Below are positions 17,175 to 23,759 of a stretch of 64,000 bases of DNA, in pieces. Numbering within the stretch: the stretch's first letter is position 1; the number at the start of each line of letters is the position of its first letter. The notes beneath the pieces were generated by a model. The model did no database searches. It was not told the origin of the DNA and saw only the letters and a program-made list of their open reading frames with translations. This DNA comes from Candidatus Rifleibacteriota bacterium (GTDB taxonomy: Bacteria > Muiribacteriota > Ozemobacteria > Ozemobacterales > Ozemobacteraceae): the NCBI GenBank assembly GCA_015232575.1, contig JADFZL010000001.1:372001-436000 (forward strand), given 5' to 3'. Position numbers and translations under genes: made by a program.

Positions 17175-18746
17175 TTATCTCAATCTGAAGAAACGTTTGA
17201 TTTTTTCAAGAATTACCCGGCTTTTATTTTCATCAACCGAAGTTTGAGGATATTCACTTCTTGTTTCTCCGTTCGACTTTCCTGATGATAGTTTCTGAAT
17301 ATTAGCCTGCTTTCTATTGGCAAGTGCAACACTCAATATGTTTGCAATTTCCGGATTGTCGTTCAAAAGGTCTCCAAGAACATCTTTCTTGAGAATCAGA
17401 ACACATGTTTCCATGTCAGCAACAATAGTTGCTGATCGAGGCTCACCGGTTAGAAAAGACATTTCTCCGAAAAAGTCACCATCAGTCAGCGATGCGATTG
17501 GGTCAACAAGTTCATCACTGAGATAAACCGAAACTTTTCCACGATCAATAATGAAGAGTTCCTGACCAGTGCTGCCTCTGCTGAAAAGCGTCTCACCGCT
17601 TTCGAACCAGAGTTCACGAAGATTTTCTGCAAGAAAAACTCTGTTTTCACGGGAAAGTCCTGCGATGAAATCAATTGATGATACAATTCTGATTCTCTGC
17701 TCCAGAAGCTCTTTCTTCTGATCTTTTTCAGAATGGGTATAAACTTCTCTAATGGGGAAAGGAACTGTTAATCCGTCTCTCTTTAAACGGTACCATATTC
17801 TTGAACCCAACTGATTCTTTACCACATCCTGATTCTCTGAATCAGCAATCCAGTAACGCACCTTATAAGCAATAGAAAAATCATCAAAGCTCACCAGAAG
17901 CACTTTCGGAGGAGGGTCATGAAGTATTTCCTTTACTTGTCTGCACGCTCCGAGAAGGGTTTTTCTGGCTTTTTCAGGTGAAGTGTCATAAGACAGGCCT
18001 ATGTTAAATTCACGATACAAATACCCAGACCTGAATGATAAATTACTAATCTCCTTCTTCGAAATATCATTATTTGGAAGAACAATCAACTCATTTATCG
18101 GGCTCAGTAATGTTGTAGCTCTCCAGTTTGACTCGAGAACTTTTCCATACCATTCGCCAATTTTAATCCAATCGCCGATTTTAAAAGGAGGTGAAATATG
18201 AACCGATAATCCGGCAAAAAGATTACTGAGTACATCCTGCAGTGCAAGACCAATCACCATTGTGAAAACAGCTGATGTAGTAAGCAAAGGGGTAATATCT
18301 ATTTTATAAATTGTCGAAGCAAAAGAAAGTCCTATAATTACATATACAATAGCCTTTATTAGTTGAGAAAAAATTTTCGGAAGCTCTGTTCCCCTTTTTT
18401 CACGCAAATAATAATCAACCAAAAGGCAAAAGAATAATTCACATATAATTATTATCAGAAGAAAACCAACAAGAAAATTAACATTTTCAATCCAAATCGG
18501 TCTCACCATAACAACAGGCAGGGATTTGAGAACAACTTTTATCCCAAATACAAAGATAAGAAGCGCAAGTGGAAAATACAAAGAATTATTTATATTTGCA
18601 ATTATCCCTTTACCATCTGGAGAATAGCGTTCAATTTTTCTGTTGATTGCTCTGAGAAGGGCTTCACCTACAAAAAACACAATGAATCCGGCAATTACCG
18701 CCAGAAACCAGTCGTCGATTGATCTATAGGAAAAAAATGCAGGCAT
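17175..18746 (-). CDS. MscS-type mechanosensitive channel with cyclic-nucleotide-binding domain
   Basis: The 523-residue protein has five hydrophobic helices (about 12-175). The pore helix and beta domain of MscS follow (VIGLALQDVLSNLFAGLSVH, PFKIGDWIKIGEWYGKVLE, then the RATTLLSPINELIVLPN motif). A cyclic-nucleotide-binding domain occupies about 375-465, with the phosphate-binding cassette FGEMSFLTGEPRSATIV. The overall plan matches the bacterial cyclic-nucleotide-gated (bCNG) subgroup of the MscS superfamily, in which cAMP binding rather than tension may open the channel. The start is supported by TTGGAG. It is monocistronic. Three further cyclic-nucleotide-binding domains occur in the 38-44 kb operon, so a cyclic nucleotide signal is plausible in this organism. 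Confidence 0.9.
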   Translation of the reverse strand: MPAFFSYRSIDDWFLAVIAGFIVFFVGEALLRAINRKIERYSPDGKGIIANINNSLYFPLALLIFVFGIKVVLKSLPVVMVRPIWIENVNFLVGFLLIIIICELFFCLLVDYYLREKRGTELPKIFSQLIKAIVYVIIGLSFASTIYKIDITPLLTTSAVFTMVIGLALQDVLSNLFAGLSVHISPPFKIGDWIKIGEWYGKVLESNWRATTLLSPINELIVLPNNDISKKEISNLSFRSGYLYREFNIGLSYDTSPEKARKTLLGACRQVKEILHDPPPKVLLVSFDDFSIAYKVRYWIADSENQDVVKNQLGSRIWYRLKRDGLTVPFPIREVYTHSEKDQKKELLEQRIRIVSSIDFIAGLSRENRVFLAENLRELWFESGETLFSRGSTGQELFIIDRGKVSVYLSDELVDPIASLTDGDFFGEMSFLTGEPRSATIVADMETCVLILKKDVLGDLLNDNPEIANILSVALANRKQANIQKLSSGKSNGETRSEYPQTSVDENKSRVILEKIKRFFRLR

Positions 18747-18834
18747 ATTTTTATTTTCTCCAAAATAAAAAAATGAAATATCTTTAGCTATTTTCTGCTG
18801 TTTGTACGTTTAAATCCTGTGAATAATAACATTT

Positions 18835-18984
18835 TCAAGATGAAAGCGCATGTTTTTTTATTACTTCTGCAAATAATGCTGTATTTTCAGCAATGCCATC
18901 ATAGTTTTTCAGCACTTTCCGATAAATATCAAAATAGTTCTTGAAATACTCATGCTTTTCAGGATAATATATTTCGGCATGCAT
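18835..18984 (-). pseudogene. Possible remnant of an FGGY carbohydrate kinase C-terminus
   Basis: A 49-codon open frame on the minus strand reads EIYYPEKHEYFKNYFDIYRK, then VLKNYDGIAENTALFAEVIK, ending at TGA 18835. The YYP...YFKNYFDIYRK pattern is that of the extreme C-terminus of xylulokinase/FGGY family kinases (YxPdpe.h..Y...y..Y..l). Upstream in the same frame there are stop codons within 30 bases, so the rest of the gene is missing. It could equally be an unrelated small gene; there is no good ribosome site. Confidence 0.35.
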
Positions 18985-19037
18985 TTTGCTTATAAATGGT
19001 CATTGGTTTCAAGAGGAATAATTCAGGAGGGAAGTTT

Positions 19038-19565
19038 ATGAACAAGAATTCAACAATGTTGATGTCAGCTTTTATTGCAGCAGCTATGATAGTTTCTTCG
19101 TCAGCTTATGCTGGCAATCAGGGACAGCACCCAGGCCAGGGTCATCCTGGACAGGGCGACCAGGGACAGCACCCTGGACAGGGCGATCAGGGACAGCATC
19201 CTGGACAGGGCGATCAGGGACAGCACCCTGGACAGGGCGATCAGGGACAGCATCCTGGACAGGGCGATCAAGGACAGCATCCTGGACAGGGCGATCAAGG
19301 ACAATGCGACCAGGGACAACATAAAAAAGATGGTTTTTTCAGCAAAATCAAAAATTCTTTCAAAAAGGGTTTTCAAAGCGGCAAAAAATTCGGAACAAAG
19401 GTTTTTGATTCCGCTCAGAATAAAGTAATGGACAGTGGAACTTCAATTAAAAAAGCTTTCACCGGCGAAAAAGATAAAACATTTGTAAAAGGTCATTATG
19501 ATAAAAATGGAACACATGTTAAAGGCCACTGGAGACAGCTTGGAAGCGATTGCGGTAAAAAATAA
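19038..19565 (+). CDS. Exported GDQGQHPGQ-repeat protein
   Basis: ATG 19038 is preceded by AGGAGGG; an earlier in-frame start at 18996 is not supported. The 175-residue product has a signal peptide (cut after SSSAYA), then GNQGQHPGQGHPGQ and five exact copies of the nonapeptide GDQGQHPGQ plus a partial one. A basic, Lys/Phe-rich C-terminal part (FFSKIKNSFKKGFQSGKKFG) ends with VKGHYDKNGTHVKGHWR, a motif like those at the ends of small secreted proteins. The repeat is Gly/Gln/His-rich and probably disordered, possibly metal-binding through its histidines. A perfect terminator follows. Not recognised as a named family. Confidence 0.8.
   Translation: MNKNSTMLMSAFIAAAMIVSSSAYAGNQGQHPGQGHPGQGDQGQHPGQGDQGQHPGQGDQGQHPGQGDQGQHPGQGDQGQHPGQGDQGQCDQGQHKKDGFFSKIKNSFKKGFQSGKKFGTKVFDSAQNKVMDSGTSIKKAFTGEKDKTFVKGHYDKNGTHVKGHWRQLGSDCGKK
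19152..19310. repeat. 27-bp tandem repeat encoding GDQGQHPGQ
   Basis: Five full units and one partial unit of 27 bases lie head to tail inside the exported protein gene. Units differ only at synonymous positions (GAC/GAT, CAC/CAT, CAG/CAA), which indicates selection on the peptide and a potential for slippage. Confidence 0.9.
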
Positions 19566-19584
19566 GCAATAAAAGAAAATTCTG

Positions 19585-19614
19585 CGCGGCACACTTTATT
19601 TGTGCCGCGTTTTT
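19585..19614 (+). terminator. Terminator of the repeat protein gene
   Basis: CGCGGCACA (19585-19593) pairs with TGTGCCGCG (19601-19609), followed by TTTTT. The next gene's ribosome site starts only five bases later, so that gene is expressed by read-through or from its own promoter inside the upstream gene. Confidence 0.9.
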
Positions 19615-19628
19615 GCGTGGAGGGAAAA

Positions 19629-20471
19629 TTGGATTATCTCATCAGACAAGCTGATTTCAGAGCTTTTTCCTATGAAACTGATCCGGAATATGTTGTTGAC
19701 ATGCAACGTTGTCGTGAAGTTCTTGAAGGAGGCTGGCTCGACAGAGAGGAAACCTGCAAGGTTAACCATAAAATTGTTTTAAGAGCAAACGGAACATCCT
19801 GGATTTTATCTGTTTCAAGAGCAATCATAGCTTATGCAGACATGATAGGCGACTCTTCCGGAAATGCATGGATTCAGATGCTTCGAATTCATTCGGACTT
19901 CAGATATCCAAAAACCACCTCGAGATTTTTAAAAGAAATTCAAAAACAGGCTGAGAAAAGAAATTTAGCAAGGATTTTTATTTTTTCTGATCGGAATGAA
20001 ACGACCTGCGACCTTTCACAAATAGGACTTTCACCTGAAAGAAAGTTCCGATGGATTTCTACTCAGGATGTTGATTCTCTGGATTCACTTAATTTATCTT
20101 CAGAATCAATATCATTGGACATTTCTGAATTATCTGATTTCAACATGCATAATTTTCTCGGTCCAAATTTGAATCCGAAATTTATAGTTGCACGCTCATT
20201 CATGGCTCCGTCTTATGACCTTTTTCAACACAAGAAACCTCTTTTTATTCGCTTCAAATGTGATTTCAATGAATTCCTGGCATGCTTTGACGGAAGAGAA
20301 TGGTTTGTGTTCCGCGCTGAGCAGAGAACTGATGATTTGCAGGCAATAACACCAATCCTTTCAGCTTTAAACGAAATTAAAAGCTCAGTGATACGTATTT
20401 CTGAAAACGCAATAGGCAAAATAGGCCTGGTTCCTTCCTCAGACGAAGTTTTCGCCGATTACATTTTTTAG
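19629..20471 (+). CDS. GNAT-like protein, weak match
   Basis: The start is taken as TTG 19629 because GGAGGG lies four bases before it; the frame also continues upstream into the terminator. The 280-residue product has one region (about 50-135) that looks like a GNAT acyltransferase: SRAIIAYADMIGD, then MLRIHSDFRYPKTTSRFLKE with the Arg/Gly loop degraded, then AEKRNLARIFIFSD. The second half has no recognised domain. If it is a GNAT protein, the acetyl-CoA loop is atypical, so activity is doubtful. It lies just before a palindromic tandem repeat. Confidence 0.5.
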   Translation: MDYLIRQADFRAFSYETDPEYVVDMQRCREVLEGGWLDREETCKVNHKIVLRANGTSWILSVSRAIIAYADMIGDSSGNAWIQMLRIHSDFRYPKTTSRFLKEIQKQAEKRNLARIFIFSDRNETTCDLSQIGLSPERKFRWISTQDVDSLDSLNLSSESISLDISELSDFNMHNFLGPNLNPKFIVARSFMAPSYDLFQHKKPLFIRFKCDFNEFLACFDGREWFVFRAEQRTDDLQAITPILSALNEIKSSVIRISENAIGKIGLVPSSDEVFADYIF

Positions 20472-20477
20472 AGGGGA

Positions 20478-20509
20478 CTTTTTTTAGAGGGGGCACGCGC
20501 CCCCTCTCG
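20478..20509. repeat. Conserved 32-bp hairpin, copy 1
   Basis: C, seven T's, then AGAGGGGGC-ACGC-GCCCCCTCT and CG. The identical 32 bases occur at 33859-33890. The nine-bp GC stem has its T-run on the 5' side, so it is not a plus-strand terminator. Confidence 0.85.
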
Positions 20510-20513
20510 ACAG

Positions 20514-20696
20514 TCGAACAAGTTCGACTGCCTCACTCCCCGCGGTCGAGCACTTTGTGCTCTCCTTGTGGCGCTCGCGCTGCCTATCGACGTTCGAACA
20601 AGTTCGACTGCCTCACTCCCCGCGGTCGAGCACTTTGTGCTCTCCTTGTGGCGCTCGCGCTGCCTATCGACGTTCGAACAAGTTCGACTGCCTCAC
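20514..20696. repeat. 80-bp tandem repeat of nested palindromes, locus 1
   Basis: AGTTCGACTGCCTCAC recurs at 20521, 20601 and 20681, giving 2.3 units with an exact 80-base period. Each unit holds short palindromes: TTCGAACAAGTTCGA-like, CCGCGG, and GAGCACTTTGTGCTC. The core CTCACTCCCCGCGGTCGAGC is shared with the 56-bp repeat at 33895-34060. With the promoter that follows, this accounts for the whole 310-base gap before the next gene. Adjacent identical units argue against CRISPR. Reading frames through it are low-complexity and were not called. Confidence 0.9.
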
Positions 20697-20718
20697 GAAG
20701 GTTCGTTTGCTTATCGTA

Positions 20719-20747
20719 TAGACATAAGCATCAGATAGTTGTATAAT
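20719..20747 (+). promoter_or_regulatory. Sigma-70 promoter for the zinc ribbon/TPR gene
   Basis: TAGACA (20719-20724), a 17-base spacer and a perfect TATAAT (20742-20747). The start point would be near 20754, with a short leader carrying AGGGAGG before ATG 20782. It stands directly after the palindromic repeat. Confidence 0.65.
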
Positions 20748-20781
20748 TTCGCTAATTAAATTCTCCCAGGGAGGGCTGGAA

Positions 20782-21720
20782 ATGAAAAAGGGTATTTCAT
20801 TTAGCTTGATTGTTTTCTTCGTGTTGGTATCGATAGTTGGATATTCGCTGAAAAATGTATGTCATTACTGCGGCACTATGGCAACCCTTGATGAAACAAT
20901 TTGTAAAAAATGTCAGCGTGCTATGAACGAATGTCTTGATTGCGGAATGATAAATACCGTTTCAGTTGATTTCTGTGCAAGTTGCACAGCAGACATGGCT
21001 GAAATGCGCATTTTGGGAACAATTGACCCCGAAACCCGCGACGATCTCAGACTCGGAAAATCTGACAGAGCACAGCTTGAACGTTCCCTTCAGAGATTAA
21101 CTTTTAAACTTGAAAAAGAGCCTGATAATGCAGAAATAATTAATTATCGAATTGCAAAAATTTATCAACAGATGGCCTTTTATTCACGAGAAGCGCAATG
21201 CTGGAAAGAATATCTGGAAAAGTTTCCGAGTACAAAAAAACGTGAAAAAGTCCTGATTTATCAGTCAGAAGCCCTGAGACAATGGGGATATCTTTTTTAT
21301 CAGCAGAAAAAGAAAAACGCTGCACTGGAAAAATATCTTGAATCAGCAGCAATCAACCCGGGAAATGCTGAGTCATGGCTCTGGGCTGGAAGAATTTATA
21401 ACGAGACAAAAGAACCGGTAAAAGCTGCAGAAGCGTATTTAAATGCATTAAAAGCTAAGCCCGGTGATTCAACAGCAATACATTTTCTCAGAAAAGCGAA
21501 AAAAACAATACCTGCTGAATTATTAAAACCTGTTAAAATAGCACCAAAGCTGGACACAGCTTCTCCGACAACTGCTATTAATTCTTCAGCGGCATCAGAA
21601 ACTGTCGTTACATCAGAAATACCTGTTACTTCCTCGGCTCCTGTTGCTTCAGAACCAGCACCAGCAGTTCAGAACAACGCCTCTGTTTCAAAGGAAATCC
21701 CGGTAACAGATAAGAAATAA
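20782..21720 (+). CDS. Membrane-anchored double zinc ribbon and TPR protein
   Basis: The 312-residue protein begins with a hydrophobic signal anchor (about 6-22), then eight cysteines in four CxxC pairs (C27/C30, C41/C44, C51/C54, C65/C68) forming two zinc ribbons. Residues about 95-245 hold TPR-like helices, with a clear pair AALEKYLESAAINPGNAESW and AAEAYLNALKAKPGDSTAIH. The tail is Ala/Thr/Ser/Pro-rich and probably disordered. It likely scaffolds protein complexes at the membrane; if the anchor leads to the periplasm, the zinc ribbons there would be unusual. It has its own promoter. Function unknown. Confidence 0.75.
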   Translation: MKKGISFSLIVFFVLVSIVGYSLKNVCHYCGTMATLDETICKKCQRAMNECLDCGMINTVSVDFCASCTADMAEMRILGTIDPETRDDLRLGKSDRAQLERSLQRLTFKLEKEPDNAEIINYRIAKIYQQMAFYSREAQCWKEYLEKFPSTKKREKVLIYQSEALRQWGYLFYQQKKKNAALEKYLESAAINPGNAESWLWAGRIYNETKEPVKAAEAYLNALKAKPGDSTAIHFLRKAKKTIPAELLKPVKIAPKLDTASPTTAINSSAASETVVTSEIPVTSSAPVASEPAPAVQNNASVSKEIPVTDKK

Positions 21721-22139
21721 TTCTGTCATGTCTTCCCGAAGAACCTTATAACTTAATGTACGCAAAATCGTAAATACTGGGTCAAACGGGCGCCCCAACC
21801 CAACCCTCCGTATGCTTTAACTTAAGGGTAAGGCGTCATCTCGAGCGAAGGGAGAGATCTCATTAATACAAGATTTCTCCCTTCGCTCGAAATGACAAGA
21901 CCGAAAATCAATAGCTTAAGTTAACGCTTATGCCCCACCCTTTCCCACGGCCACTCCCCCTTTTATTAAGATTTGCTGTATTCAGTTAATCGGGAAGCCA
22001 ACACGTGAAAATTTTTAATATTACCGAATATCCGTATCGACTCAATATTCAGTGGGTTAAATCTCGCGCGGGTATACCCCGAATTATTAAGTAGTACAAA
22101 CATAGTAGCGATAGAATCTGTTTTTTGAAAGGCAGCTTT
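21721..22139. other. Intergenic region with REP-like palindrome
   Basis: These 419 bases contain a full REP-like palindrome (21835-21896) inside an outer inverted repeat TTAACTTAAG (21817-21826) / CTTAAGTTAA (21915-21924). At 22071-22094 there is a motif ending CCCCGAATTATTAAGTAG, also found at 50185 and 57602. No coding frame is credible. Confidence 0.7.
21835..21896. repeat. REP-like palindromic element, full copy A
   Basis: Two 26-base arms, GTCATCTCGAGCGAAGGGAG... and its imperfect complement ending CTTCGCTCGAAATGAC, flank a 10-base spacer. The same element recurs at 29516 and 50101, with half copies at 47320, 52942 and 57507. Confidence 0.9.
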
Positions 22140-23579
22140 ATGAGTGATCAGAACAAATTAAAGGAACTGGCTACCCATCTATTTTCAGAGCTGGCTCCAA
22201 AAGAAGTTAAAGAAATTGATAAAATTTTCGAGTTCTGGAAAGCAGCTCTTCCAAAAAAACAGGAAACAAACTTTTCTCTTCCAATGCCACCCTCGATGAG
22301 GGAAATGGTATTAAGAGACATAGGTTTCACCGAAGTACAAACCGATCAGACTCAAAACCGTCTGATTGGATATCTGCACATTCTGAACCGTTTAATGGAA
22401 AGGAACATCGAAGATCTTGTACATTCGAGTCAGGAAGAGCTTACTGCACTCATCTGGCAGGAAGGGAAAAAACTGGGTCTGCGTGATCAGGAAATAAACG
22501 ACCTTGCTTCAATTCTTCCATTGTGGATTCAGCGGATTTCAAACAAGGTTATTTTCGAATTTTCCCCCATAAATATTTGTGAGATGACTCAAAAAGCAGA
22601 ATCAACAGGCAAAGGAAGAAAATCAACATCTGATTTTTCAGGAATCATCGGATCTTCAGAAAAAATGCAATCGATTTTTTCCTGCCTTGAAAGAATAAGT
22701 ACAAGCAACCTTTCAGTACTCATACAGGGTGAAAGCGGAACCGGGAAAGAGCTTGTTGCAAAGGCAATTCACAACAATTCAAACCGCAGCAAAAAGAATT
22801 TCATTCCGGTAAACTGTGGAGCACTTCCAGATTCGATTATCGAGAGTGAATTATTTGGACATGAAAAAGGCGCATTCACCGGAGCAACATCTCAAAAGAC
22901 AGGATATTTTGAATTTGCTGATCAGGGAACAATTTTTCTCGACGAAATATCTGAAACATCGCTTAATTTTCAAATTAAGCTGCTGCGAGTACTTCAGGAG
23001 AAGCAGATACGCAGAGTTGGTGGTACAAAACCAGTAAATATTGATATCAGAGTTATTTCTGCAACGAACCGCGATTTAGCAAAACTTGCAAAAGCTGGTG
23101 AATTCAGACACGATCTATTCTATCGAATTAATGAAATGACAGTTACAATTCCACCTCTTCGTGAAAGACAAAGTGACCTTCCTCTTCTGATAGAACACTT
23201 CCTTAAAAAGTTTTCACATGAAAATTCAAAACCAGCACCGAAAATTTCTCCTGCTGCAAAACGTCTTCTGCACTCATATTCATGGCCCGGAAACATCAGA
23301 GAACTTGAAAATGTAATGAAACGGGCAGTCGTACTCGCCGACAGCGCCATTCTTCCATCACATCTGCCGTCAAATCTTTATGAAAATAAGAACAGCAGCT
23401 CAGGTAAAAACGACGGTTCACTGGAAGACCAACTCATGAACGCAGAACGGGAGATAATTCTCAGAGCATTGGAAAACAATTCAAATAACGTATCTTCCAC
23501 TGCAAAAATTCTGAGAATATCAAGACGTACACTTCAACGCAAGATGAAATTCCTCGGCATTGCAAAAGATGAAAATTGA
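22140..23579 (+). CDS. Sigma-54-dependent transcriptional activator
   Basis: ATG 22140 follows GAAAGGC. The 479-residue protein has an N-terminal helical region of about 160 residues without a recognised sensor domain. The AAA+ activator core follows (about 165-405): Walker A GESGTGKE, the sigma-54 contact loop GAFTGA, Walker B IFLDEIS, and R-finger region ATNRDL. The C-terminus holds a Fis-type helix-turn-helix (ILRALENNSNNVSSTAKILR, then ISRRTLQRKMKFLG). It would remodel sigma-54 polymerase at enhancer-bound promoters. The unclassified N-terminus (LATHLFSELAPKEVKEIDKI) means the signal is unknown. No kinase is adjacent, and there is no receiver domain. Confidence 0.95.
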   Translation: MSDQNKLKELATHLFSELAPKEVKEIDKIFEFWKAALPKKQETNFSLPMPPSMREMVLRDIGFTEVQTDQTQNRLIGYLHILNRLMERNIEDLVHSSQEELTALIWQEGKKLGLRDQEINDLASILPLWIQRISNKVIFEFSPINICEMTQKAESTGKGRKSTSDFSGIIGSSEKMQSIFSCLERISTSNLSVLIQGESGTGKELVAKAIHNNSNRSKKNFIPVNCGALPDSIIESELFGHEKGAFTGATSQKTGYFEFADQGTIFLDEISETSLNFQIKLLRVLQEKQIRRVGGTKPVNIDIRVISATNRDLAKLAKAGEFRHDLFYRINEMTVTIPPLRERQSDLPLLIEHFLKKFSHENSKPAPKISPAAKRLLHSYSWPGNIRELENVMKRAVVLADSAILPSHLPSNLYENKNSSSGKNDGSLEDQLMNAEREIILRALENNSNNVSSTAKILRISRRTLQRKMKFLGIAKDEN

Positions 23580-23689
23580 TATGAAAAAAAACACCACATT
23601 ATTTTAGATTGTACCAACGTTGCTGAGCAAGTACAATTGATAGATAAATACACGCACATGAGCCGCCAAAAATGTAAACCCGGATTTCT

Positions 23690-23724
23690 CAGATTTTCTC
23701 CGCGACTCTGCGCCTCTGCGTGAG
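23690..23724. repeat. Intergenic repeat phrase (CTCCGCGACTCTGCGCCTCTGC type)
   Basis: The phrase around CGCGACTCTGCGCCTCTGCG lies in the convergent gap between the sigma-54 regulator and the nucleotidase gene. It is of a type I recall from intergenic DNA of unrelated bacteria. Only one copy is in the window. Confidence 0.45.
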
Positions 23725-23759
23725 TTCTGTCTTTTCGTCAGTAACCAATACTACAGCGT

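Noticed and set aside
19101..19376. Minus-strand frame and +1 plus-strand frame in the GDQGQHPGQ gene
   Set aside because: Other-frame shadows of the 27-bp repeat; the plus-strand frame with signal peptide and ribosome site is the real one.
20514..20696. CRISPR array
   Set aside because: Units of 80 bp are contiguous and identical with no variable spacers; no Cas genes are present.
20555..20746. 63-codon plus-strand frame in the tandem repeat
   Set aside because: Translation of the 80-bp repeat; it repeats itself and has no upstream ribosome site.
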